From Trebouxia sp. TZW2008 (lineage: Eukaryota; Chlorophyta; Trebouxiophyceae; Trebouxiales; Trebouxiaceae): a DNA stretch of 64,000 nt. Made by a program: the position numbers and the translations under genes. The notes beneath the pieces are model-generated. The model did not search any database. It was not told the origin of the DNA and saw nothing but the letters and a program-made list of their open reading frames with translations. This document shows positions 12,101 through 21,418 of this stretch, piece after piece. The stretch is from positions 372,001 to 436,000 of the forward strand of contig BDIU01000201.1 in the NCBI GenBank assembly GCA_002118135.1, given 5' to 3'. Every line of letters starts with the position of its first letter. Within the stretch, counting starts at the first letter, position 1.

Positions 12101-15100
12101 AGATCGCTGTAGAACACACAGCATAGTCCCTGCTTGCTCTGAGCACAGTGATCCACATCTGATGCATTGATGGCGTTAGGCGGCATGCAAGATGAGTTGC
12201 TGTGAGGAACCATGTCGCTGTAGTTCTGCATATCTATGTGTTGGTTGACTGTATATGCTGAGGAGGGATGCTGTTGTTGCCTGCAATGTTGATAAGTACG
12301 CTGGCTGGCAAAGCATTTTGGGCTGCCCATGATTGCAGATCCTGCGGTCACAACACACACTGGGCATCTTTTGCCCATGCATGCCAATGAGCTCCTGACG
12401 TTCATGAGCAGACCTATGTGCTGTTTGACTGTGTATGCTGGGGAGGGGTTCCCTGACTTGCCCGCAATGTTGACAAGTACGCTGGCTGGTAGAGCATTTT
12501 GGACTTCCCATGATCGAAGATCCTGCAATCATAGCCAGCATTGACATAAGCACCTGTGTCAATTGCATGCCAGGAAGTCTGTGATGCTCAGCAAAGTATG
12601 TGCAGATCTATGTGCGAGTCGACTTTGTATGCTTAGGAGGGATCTCCTAACTGCCTGCAATGTTGACAAGTACTCTTGCGGGCAGAGCATTCTGGGCAGC
12701 TCACAGCTGAAGATCCTGCAGTCCACAATACATACTGACATCAACATCTTGGGAATCCATCAGCAGAATGATACAGACATGCACTGATGCTGTGATTCTG
12801 GAGTGTGAGAAAAGGTAAAATGTTGCCCAGGCTTAGACATACCATTGTGACCATTGGCGTCAGCAGGTGCGTCAGATCCATGCCAGAGGGTTGCTGATGC
12901 TCAGGAAGGTATGTGCAAAAGTGCAAGCCCTGTACTGTTTGCCTTTGCTGACTTTGGTGAATGCTGAAGCACACAGATATCACTTGACTGAAAACCATGT
13001 GGCAAGCCTCCAAATAGATGCCTTTGCTTTCCAACATACATTGGGCGCCAGCTACGCTTTGGTCTCTGTCCAAATGCAATACCATGGCCTGCAGTCTGCT
13101 TTTCGTTAGGAGGACCAGAACTTTGACCTCTTGATATCAAGACGCTTGCGGTGAGGACATTTTATTGCAAGCATTATGCACTGGGCACCAATGCCTGTTT
13201 GGCTGGCTAAAGCATGTAAAATTACTCTGTCTCTCTCTATCCTGACCCAAAAAGCACTTCTGAGTAGGAGCATGCTGGTATAAATACAAACTGTTGGGAA
13301 CAACTGCAGTCATTACATCAAGAAACACTGTACCTGATTGTCGGGTTGGGGACTGTATAGGCAAGCTGGTCTTGCAGGTTCCACTGCTGCGCTTGCTACT
13401 GGCCTTGTGTCTGGCAGGCTTTGTGCAGCTGCATGGCAACAGCTACTCAATCAGTCCTGCTGCAGTTCAGTGTTGTTGCTGACAGCAACAATTGCTCAAT
13501 CAGTTTTGCTGCGAGTCACTTTGGTCATGGAGTGGCGCACATCTTATGCACAAACCACTTCAGCCTCAGCTACATGCTGTAAGCAGCAGCAATTTGTAGC
13601 GAGCTGTCATGCTCCTGATAGATGCATTCACAGCACAGAAGTGCTCTCCTACTCTCTCAAGGAGCAATGCCTTGAGCATGTTGCATCACAACCCCACCAT
13701 CTAATGCACTCAGTGACAGGCTGCTGCAAGCTACACATACTACACCTATCGCTTGAGGCTCTCCCAGTTTGCTGGGATTGACCCTACAGCTTGGACAATG
13801 CATTATCTTGCATTGGGTTGCACCCACGTAGCGCTTGTGCCGGCACGTGCAGCAGTCATTCCTATTGTACAGCCGTTATGTATACATATACCACTGCTAT
13901 ATCCAGTGGTTACTATCATGAGTCTCTTGCCTGTAGTGAGCACCCAGGCAGTGATGTTGGGGTTGAGGCACAGATTGCCTGGGTTTACTTGTTTGCCAGG
14001 GTCGCTGCCCTTGAAGAAGGCTGTGCTGGTGGTGCTGTCGTACACAAAACCCTGGCAAATGCTGCCATTGCTGGCCATGGAGTCACAGATCTCAGCCAGG
14101 GTACTTGGCATTTCACTGGCCTGCATTTATCACAACACACAGACGTAGGTGAGTAGTGATCGGTGTAATTCATCTTGACATGTTGTGTGGAGCCACAGAT
14201 CTGAGCTAGTGCGCCTGGCAAATGCTGCTGTTACTGGCCATGGAGTCACAGATCTCAGCCAGCGTGCTTGGCACTTCACTGGCCCGCAGTGATCAGCAGA
14301 CATAGACAACACCGAGGCAGCAGACAGGGTGAAGTATGATCTGCAGCTCTTTGTGGGTTTGATTCATGATGACACATCAAGTGGAGTCACAGATATGAGT
14401 CAGGATGCTTGGCACTTCACGGGCTTACAGCAATGAGACTACACAGCTGTTTTTCAAACAGCACATGAGTTTGACCATCGTATGCAGCCCCATGAGGCGT
14501 GATCATGGCAGTGATTCATCTGACATGCGGCGAGAAGATGCAGACTTGAGCTGGTGGCTGTAGCAGTTCAATGTGCAAGCATGATGTACAGCATGCATGA
14601 TCTGGCAGCAACCTTTCTGCACATGTCAGGGTACACAGACAATGCTGCAGACTCAGATCCACAGACTCAGATCAACAGAACCAAAAGTTGCAGTATTTGC
14701 AGCGTCCATTGTACTTGACGTGCTGCACGCTGATGTATTACCCTGTTGCATATCGTAATGCTGCAGATACATGCTTGCGCCACAAGCTGCTATGTCAAGC
14801 AGGGCTGCTTGGAAAAAGGTGCTGCGAGCATGACTCACTTGCAGCCGCAACAGTGCAGCAGCAGTCTTTGTTTTTGGCTGTGCAGGCATTCAATTGCTGT
14901 TGCAGGCTTGTGCCCAGAGTCAGTCATGTGAAGTTGATGAAGCAGCTTTCCAGCGTTGACGTCGTCATTGAGGTCAACCATGAACACAGCGCTGGCTTAT
15001 ACCTGATTGTATAGGCATGTTTCACCTGGGTACCAGCTACAGTGTAGCAGCAGTCTTTGTTTTGGTTGTGCAGGCATTTGCTTGCTGTTACAGACTGGTG

Positions 15101-18100
15101 TCCAGAGTCAGTCCTGTGAAGTTGGCAAAACAGCTGCCTGTCGTTGGTGTTATGTCATTGTGGTTTTGCAGGTCAGTAAAGGTGTACATTGTGTAAAACT
15201 GCGGGCATGTCTCACCTGTGCTATAGTGTGGCAGCAGTCTTTATTCTTGCTTGTGCAGGCATTTACTTGCTGTTACAGACTGGTGTCCAGGGTTAGTCCT
15301 GTGAAGGTGGCGAAACAGCTGCCCAGCGTTGGTCTCATGTCATTGTACTATTGCAGGTCAGCAAAGGTGTACATGGTGTAATTTGACAGGCTTGTCTCAC
15401 CTGTGCACCAGACATAGTGTAGCAGCAGTCTTTGTTCCTGGCCGTGCAGGCATTCACTTGCTGTTGCAGACTGGTGTCCAAAGACAGGCCTGTGAAGTTG
15501 GTGAAGCAGCTGCCCAATGTTGGCGTCATGTCATTGTGCTATTGCAGGTCAGCAAAGGTGTACATGGTGTAATTTGACAGGCATGTCTCACCTGTGCACC
15601 AGACATAGTGTAGCAGCAATCTTTGTTCCTGGCCGTGCAGGCATTCACTTGCTGTTGCAGACTGGCGTCCAAAGACAGGCCTGTGAAGTTGGTGAAGCAG
15701 CTGCCCAATGTTGGCGTCATGTCATTGTGGTTTTGCAGGTCAGCAAAGGTGTACATTGTGTAGTTTGGTAGTGTCTGGCTAAATTGTGGAGCCTTCCCTG
15801 TCACATATGAGCCATCCTGCATGACAAAAGTGCAACCATACATGCAGATTGATAGGACTACTTCAAGGTACATTCCTGACATGCATGTGCAAAACAGAAA
15901 AGAGACAGACAAATGTGTTGAGGCAACTTTAAGCAAGCCCCGCTGCTTGGAAGGAGTCTGAGACAGATGCCAATTGACACATGCTGCACATTGCTTGCTT
16001 AAAAAAGCCTTTGGGTGTGCAGACGATTGGATAGCATGCTGACCAAACGCATGCCTTCAAAGCACAGAATCATGCAAACTGTCAGAATGACATTGTTTAG
16101 CAGTAGGTGCATGCGTTGTTTGGACGGAATTAGTCTTTCAGCAAACATTGCCTTTTCACCTGATAGATTGGCTCAGGCTCTGGCATGATGCAGTTGCTGG
16201 CATATGGTGAAGCACTGTTCGCTGGCTCTGCAGCAAAACAGACCCCGGACTGATCACATTGCAGATCAGCTCAAGCAGCACTTGTCATGTAGCCAGATTT
16301 ACTGCTGCCAACATCATATGGTTGTGTCAACCAAGTAACAAGTGGAGCAAAACCAGATCATGTTGCAGAATACACTCTGGCAGGTGTCCCTTTGCAAAGC
16401 CTGGAGCAGACAGCAATTGCTCAAGGCTTGTCTGCGCTGAATGCAGTCATGCACGTCAGAATACGCACGTCAACAACATGCTTTGTTGAGCATTGCTGCA
16501 ACAAGTGCAGACCGTGCTGTGATTGTGCAAAATCACAACTATGCCTGGGAGCAAGGGTGAAGCAAGTTGCTGACAGGCATCGGTTGCTGTATATGCCATG
16601 CACTCACCGTTGGTTTGCAGTGTGCTGTCTGTAAGGGTGATGTTATCCAAGCAGAAGGTGACAGGCGACATTACGCTGACAGGAGGCTGCAAAGCAAAGC
16701 TGGTCACTTGATCCAGGATTGGGATACAGTCCTTGAAAGAGTTCTGAAACAAGCTGGCTGACACTCTGATGTAGCCATTGTCTGTAGTCTGCGACCTCTG
16801 CGACAGTGAGCTGTGACAAATCAAGTGAGTCGCTGGAACAAAGCTGGGTGTAGCTGACTTTGCCGTTGGTTGTGTTCTGATAGCCAAGTGACAGCGTCAA
16901 TTGAGGTGGTGTTGCTGAACTGCCTGCAACATGTTAATTACATAATGCAAATGATCCCAAAGATGAGTTTCATCTCATCACCAGCTGCGCTAGCAATCTC
17001 AGCTTCCTCAGTAGATGGATGCAGGAGCGATGGACTTGTATAAGTCGTGTTGTCATTGTGGTGGCATGTACAATCAAGGCATAAGATAACACTGCATTGT
17101 CCATGCTGCGCGTCAGGTGCACAGCAGAGCTCACAAACAGTGACGATAGTAGGTGTTCCACAAAGATCATGTCAAACGGTTCTGGAAGCAGGCTGTTTCC
17201 AGATATGAATTGCACTAGCTCACCTGTAGTGTTGACTGATTTGATGAAGAATTCCAGGCCTGATGTGTTGCTCAGCAGGAATGGCTGGTACCCAGGCTGG
17301 TCACACTCCCGACAGAAGAAGAACAGCTGCTCCTGCAAAAACCTGAACAATGGTGAGATCAATTTGTCGCAAACTGCACAAAACAAGAACAGCTGCTCCT
17401 GCAGCCCAATGCAAAGTGACATGACACGTTTCATGACTCCTAAGTCTCAGTTCGCAGAGTGCTTCCACCTTGCAATGGCAGCAAGGTTCACCAAGCCTGA
17501 GACTCCAGCACACAGGCTGATGCAACAGGCTTACTTTGGCGCTTTGTAGTGTAAAGCAAGCAACATTGGACACAAAAAGGCCCTGTACAGGCTGTTGTCA
17601 TTGTCTGGACACAGGTGCTGGCACCCAAGTGGTGCAGCCTAGATGATGTTTTACAAGGCAAGAGCTTCACTTTGGCGCTTTTCAGTGTGAAGCAAGCAGC
17701 ATTGGAGGTTGACAGCCCCTGGCCCGGCTGTTGTAGTTGTCTGGATGTCTGATAGCCTCCCACACCCCAGCCTGCCCCTAGGTCATCACCATACACAGCC
17801 TTGCTGACATACCCCGGGTCCAAAGGCACAGGCTGCTTAGTGTCACATGTCACTGGCCTGCATACAGAAGGCATCGACCTGTTGTACTCAAACACGCTGA
17901 TTGGAAGCTGGCAATAGACAGTCATACAAGCTCGACAGCTGAGGAGGACTTGAACTACGCATCATGGTCTTGATGAATATTTGATACAATGACGTGATGG
18001 AGAGGGCCCTGCGTACTGCAAGCAGAATGTGCACAGCAGAATGTCTCAGCACAACCTGAAAGCCAGGTTCATCAAACCATAGTCAGGTTGGGCCAGCTGA

Positions 18101-20600
18101 CCACCCTGACTATCTCAGGGTGGATATCACAGGCTGAGTAGCCCAGGTTGAAGTGTGGGATGTCGGTGCAGCAGACATCTGTATATACGCATACATGTGT
18201 GGCGCCGTGGCATCTGCATGCAACAAGCAGAGGAACCGCCACCTGAATGCCAGTTTCATCGAGCCATAGTCAGGGTGGACCAGCGCCTCATACGCTGAGT
18301 TCATGTTTGGACATTGCTGCTGCATGCATCCGTAGGTGTTGTGCAATGGCAGCATGCATAGGGGGCTGCATACCACACGCAGAGAACAGTTTCACCTGAA
18401 TGCAAGGTTCATCAAGCCATAGTCAGGGTGGGCTAGCTTCTCAAAGGCTGAGTAGCCCAGATTGAAGTGTGGAATGTTGGTGCAGCAGGCATCTGTGCTG
18501 CCACTTGAGCAGTGACAGCTGTCTGTCACTTGTACAACAATGGATTGTGCGGGACTCAGCAGACCCTGCAGCATGTTCAGCAATGATTAGAACAAATGGA
18601 GTGCCCGTGATTCGTTTTCGTTTTTCACACTGCCTGATCAGCATGTTGCTCAGTGACTTGAGAACCTGATAGCAAGAAGTCGAAGGTATCATGCTGTGAG
18701 GTGAGCCGCTCAAGTGTATTTCAAACTTTGGTGATGCAACATGCACAACAGTATCTGCCCTTCTACGCTTCTGCTGCATTGCAACAGAGCCACACAGAGG
18801 TCAACAGCAACATACGCTGTGTATAGATTGAGAGCATCATCAGCAGTCAGTGCAAGGTGTGCATGCTGCCAAGTGCAACCTGGTTCACCTCTGAGTCGGA
18901 TGCATTCCAACACTGAGTGTATTGGATTTGGCTGGCATTCAGCACATTTCCAGGGAAGCTGCGGTTATAGCTGTCAAGGGGTGGCCCTGGGGTGATCGTG
19001 GGGAAATTATACACAGGCTCCAATTGGTCTGAAGCAATGACGTAGGGCACAGGCGTGTTGTCTGAGCTGTAGTTGCCAGGAATGATGCCACTGACACAAC
19101 GCAGCTCATAGCACCTGCAACGGACCAGGAGACAAAGCTTGCCAAATTTTTGTATTTACACATGACTTGTTACCATTTTGCTTGATATTGACTGCTTTGC
19201 AGAGCTGGCATTCCTAGCTACATATCACGACATTGATAAGTTACAGCTCATAGCTCCTGCAACAGAGTGGTCAAGTGCTAGCTACATGTGATGCCATTGA
19301 TATCATGATAGAATGTGGCTCATTGCACAAGCATCAGATTGGGGAACAAGTGCGTGACCGCTAGCTATGCATGGTGCCTTTGGCACAATGCAGCTCATAT
19401 ATGGCACAGGCAATGGCTTGAGGGGTCAAATGCTAGCTCTAGGAACAGGTACTGCAGAGACAAATAGCTTGATCAGAGCAATGAGAGAACAGCCAAGCAA
19501 GGTGTATGCATTTTGGCAAGAAGCCTCTTCACTTGAAGCTAGCAGTAATGCACAGCCGTCAAGGCTACGACCAGCACCATTGCAAATCAGTGCAGAAGGC
19601 GCTCATGCACAAACAGCAGCAGGCAGGCACTGCACGCAACACTGGTTTCTACTGTGTTGACAGCTCTGAGATTCTGAGGGCATGCTGAGTCCAGCAGGGA
19701 TCAGGCAAAGCACCTGCCACAGCTTCCAGGATAATCAATATTGCTTGTAGCTGCAGCTGCCAACATATCTGCAGGGACTATGCTGCTCTGGCTTGCACCA
19801 CTGAACAGGCCACAGTCGCCACTTGATGGCGGTGCAAAGTGCCTGCAGCAGTGTGTATTTGCAGGTCAAGCGTGCCTCAAGGATGCTACCGCAGCAATTG
19901 CTTGTCAGTTTGTGCGGCTAGTGTGTCAGAGGAGTTGCCAGAGCTCGATCTGCTGCAGTTTGCCTGTTGCCCCGCTGTGCAGGATGGCAGCCCTGCATCG
20001 TTGACGCAATGCCTTGCATTTGCAGACACTACTGTCTGTAATGAGCACTCTGGTGGGAACTCCGCACAGGATGTGCAGCATTGTATCATCGTGCACATGC
20101 ACACTTAATGACAAGTGCCACGCATCAGTTGCAGCTGCAATGCAACAATATCAGCGCTGTCTGCAGCACCATTTTGCATGATTGCAGCACACAGACGTCT
20201 TAAATAGATGCATATCGCTAGGCTCAATTGGGCAGCATACTTGTCTGAAAAGCTTGCGTTGAAAGAGGCTGGAGGCCCATTGAAACTCGCTCTTCCAATG
20301 GTCCAGCCATCAGCTGCATTGCCAATTGGCAAGTCAATGGCAGTCAGGCGCCTTCTGCCAAACTGCTGAACCACAGGGCCTTCTGTGATGTGTCTGCCAA
20401 CAGTGAGCTGCAGAAACGAGAAAGCCAGCAACAAGGCTGCTTGGCCGGTTGTCCGGCAGGCCCCGGACTTGCGAGAGTGGCCTGCACGCAGCCTGAGTTT
20501 GGGCAGATTGCTTGCGTGATCTTTGCAGCTTCAGCTCAGCCCCGCATCCCGACAGTCGGCTCAAGCAGGAGCAAGTGCAGCCGCGGGGTTCACCTGGCAT
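8394..20600 (-). CDS. Large expansin-like / Cys-rich / PAN-like single-pass membrane protein gene
   Basis: A phase-consistent N-terminal chain runs 20600-20594, 20481-20241, 19842-19714, 19114-18889, 18565-18396, 17857-17671 and 17332-17135. It encodes a signal-peptide-like stretch (A-A-L-L-L-A-F-S-F-L-Q-L), then a double-psi beta-barrel (DPBB) domain. Further exons downstream are recognisable but not all phase-linked: a beta-sandwich-like exon ending F-C-L-D-N-I-T-L (16608 to about 16925), a Cys-rich exon (15816-15592), two PAN/apple-like exons, short Cys exons, a Pro/Ser linker (about 10610-10514), a transmembrane exon (10095-9343) and C-terminal exons to about 8440. Inferred topology: secreted Cys-rich and carbohydrate-interacting modules outside, one helix, a Ser-rich cytosolic tail. 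Two neighbouring genes merged into one model cannot be excluded. Nearly every intron here carries decayed copies of adjacent exon ends. Confidence 0.6.
9343..10095 (-). other. Transmembrane and Ser-rich cytosolic tail exon
   Basis: After a gtgcag acceptor the exon reads S-K-I-K-T, then the helix IYGIVAAAVGATVPALTWLA followed by the stop-transfer-like Y-R-K-D-K. A long Ser/Gln/Asn-rich segment follows. It ends N-D-S-T-N-P before a perfect gtaagt donor at 9342, so the gene continues to the left. The next exon appears to start at 9185 (in phase, T-E-T-I-L-S-R-L-P-A-P-L). Confidence 0.65.
11125..11311 (-). other. PAN/apple-like exon 2
   Basis: The exon reads L-P-E-T-L-A-T-I-C-N-N-I, then V-C-Q-G-F-V-Y-D-H-R-Q-N-V-A-F-F-K-G and L-C-S-S-P-N-T-T-A-W-L, with a gtaaca donor. 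It is clearly homologous to exon 14120-13931 (same C-Q-G-F-V-Y-D and A-F-F-K-G cores). This points to an old module duplication as well as the recent local ones. Confidence 0.65.
12262..12745 (-). repeat. Three copies of a Cys-rich mini-exon
   Basis: Three units at a spacing of about 170-200 bp each show a cag or gcag acceptor, about 55 nt of open frame and a cag-type end. They read S-S-A-V-S-C-P-E-C-S-A-R-K-S-T-C-Q-H-C, then S-S-I-M-G-S-P-K-C-S-T-S-Q-R-T-C-Q-H-C, then a version with T-Y-Q-H-C. All three are open; which are spliced is unknown. Confidence 0.6.
13931..14120 (-). other. PAN/apple-like exon 1
   Basis: This exon encodes S-T-L-A-E-I-C-D-S-M-A, then I-C-Q-G-F-V-Y-D-S-T-T-S-T-A-F-F-K-G and L-C-L-N-P-N-I-T-A-W. 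The C-x-G-F-x-Y-D...A-F-F-K-G core resembles PAN/apple modules, which bind protein or carbohydrate. A second exon at 11311-11125 matches it along its length. The 3' boundary would use a GC donor (ACAG, then gcaaga). Confidence 0.65.
14060..14445 (-). repeat. Repeated acceptor end of the first PAN-like exon
   Basis: The block around the acceptor and first codons of exon 14120-13931 (gcag, GCCAGTGAAATGCCA, then L-A-E-I-C-D-S) recurs upstream in the preceding intron near 14190-14220, 14240-14300 and 14385-14440, with increasing mismatch. Each copy retains the start of the exon, not its end. Confidence 0.7.
14840..15816 (-). repeat. Five-copy exon array, period about 185-191 bp
   Basis: Exon 15816-15592 encodes T-P-T-L-G-S-C-F-T-N-F-T-G-L-S-L and ends C-C-Y-T-M-S-G-A-Q before gtgaga. 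Downstream copies have their donor ends near 15401, 15216, 15026 and about 14836. Copy 2 (15538-15401) is fully open for 46 codons, starts after a tag acceptor created by one base change and ends in the same phase, so it could be a working exon. Copy 3 carries a stop where copies 1 and 2 read Gln (S-L-Q to S-L-stop). Copies 4 and 5 are more degraded. Decay thus increases along the array. Confidence 0.85.
17310..17410 (-). repeat. Duplicated acceptor end of exon 17332-17135
   Basis: The block cag plus GAGCAGCTGTTCTT, which is the branch side and first codons of this exon, occurs twice with a period of about 67 nt (acceptors near 17400 and 17333). The upstream copy loses the reading frame soon after. 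The copy thus spans the intron/exon junction. Confidence 0.7.
17535..17720 (-). repeat. Duplicated 3' end of the post-DPBB exon
   Basis: The end of exon 17857-17671 (S-N-A-A-C-F-T-L-K-S-A-K, then gtgaag) is followed about 135 nt downstream by a copy reading S-N-V-A-C-F-T-L-Q-S-A-K with its flanking sequence. The duplicated block includes the donor region. Confidence 0.7.
18063..18570 (-). repeat. Three copies of the DPBB 3' exon, two decayed
   Basis: The functional exon (18565-18396) ends H-P-D-Y-G-L-M-N-L-A-F-R before a gtgaaa donor. A second copy at about 18330-18238 still reads H-P-D-Y-G-S-M-K-L-A-F-R and keeps a gt donor, but its 5' half has diverged. A third at about 18190-18063 keeps C-C-T-D-I-P-H-F-N-L-G-Y-S-A before an internal disruption. 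All three keep the exon end and the following donor. Confidence 0.8.
18396..19842 (-). other. DPBB (expansin-like) domain exons
   Basis: Three exons joined in phase give the expansin-type order. First is G-D-C-G-L-F-S-G, then an acceptor-spanning G-S-C-G-R-C-Y-E-L-R-C, then V-V-Q-V-T-D-S-C-H-C and P-H-F-N-L-G-Y-S-A-F-E-K-L-A. The next exon continues R-P-V-T-C. In expansins the matching signatures are G-x-C-G, C-G-x-C-(Y/F)-x-(V/I)-x-C, T-D-x-C-P and H-F-D-L-S-x-x-A-F. Here the conserved Asp of the H-F-D motif is Asn. The middle exon (19114-18889) adds an unusual loop of about 60 residues between the two halves, with N-glycosylation sequons. What is seen is the motif order; wall-loosening or carbohydrate binding is inference. 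Confidence 0.75.
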
Positions 20601-21418
20601 CGACTTCGACTCAAAAAATAGTTCAACAGCTCATAGGTGCCGTGTACAGCCAGAGCCAACCGCCGTCTCTTCGCGGCCCTGCCTGATGGATGTCGCGCTG
20701 TCGGGTCTGACCTTGATCGAGCACAGGTGCCTGTGATTGCCGGATAGATGCTATCGTCGACACGACACTGTAGCAACAGCTCGGCGTCTGTCGACAGGAA
20801 GTGGTGGAGACAGACCAAGATACAGGCCGTCGTTCAGCACTGTCAGAATCTGATGCTAGGCATGCTTTGCAGCTCAATTTCAAGTTTGCCCAGATCCGAG
20901 CTGCAATTGCATCTGGAAGCCGTGAAACAATTGCAACGGGTCGAAGTGGCAGGAACCTACCTGGACGGTCCAAGAAGCGGTGCTGCTTGCTGCAGGCTTG
21001 CGCTGCCTCTGACAGAATACGTCTTCTTCTAACTTTGAGCAATGACTGTCCAGCATGCAGGAGACTGCAATATGGCACACACTCGAAGGTATCTGGGGAG
21101 GTCTTGCATCCTCGCTAAGACGCTCACAGTAACTACTGTAGAAATCTGGCCCCACGGGCCATTAAGCCTGCAAGCTGCACAGCTAGATATCAGGCAGCCA
21201 ATGCAGCCTCCTAAGGACGGGCAGGGATTGTGGGGATGCGCTGGGTCGCAACTTCTTTGCAACCTGACTCGAAATGCTGCTGCAACACGGGCTGCAAACT
21301 TTATCAAGCATGACAACAAACCAGAATTTTCAGAAACAGTAAGAAAACAAAGGGACACAAAAGTGATCTGAAAGGTACCAACAGACCAGACCAACTCTGT
21401 GGGCTGATGCCGCCTCGA
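20601..21418. promoter_or_regulatory. CpG-rich interval between CCS1 3' end and the expansin-like gene
   Basis: Both flanking genes run on the minus strand. The interval is CpG-rich and contains a minus-strand donor-like site (CCAG then gtaggt, near 20960) that could close a 5' UTR exon of the expansin-like gene. Overlapping open frames on both strands have no recognisable protein and probably reflect high GC content. Confidence 0.35.

Noticed and set aside
16456..16887. Continuous 143-codon minus-strand frame read as one exon
   Set aside because: The 5' half of this region is more protein-like in another frame (G-Y-Q-N-T-T-N-G-K-V-S-Y), so a short intron or a sequencing indel is more likely than one continuous exon; the exact junction is unresolved.
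19886..20104. Cys-rich minus-strand frame (C-S-L-Q-T-V-V-S-A-N-A-R) as an exon of the expansin-like gene
   Set aside because: The flanking exons 20241 and 19842 already join in phase without it; it might be an alternative exon but there is no positive support.
20623..21118. Overlapping long frames on both strands
   Set aside because: Region is CpG- and GC-rich, neither frame shows a known motif or splice partner, and composition alone explains the openness.
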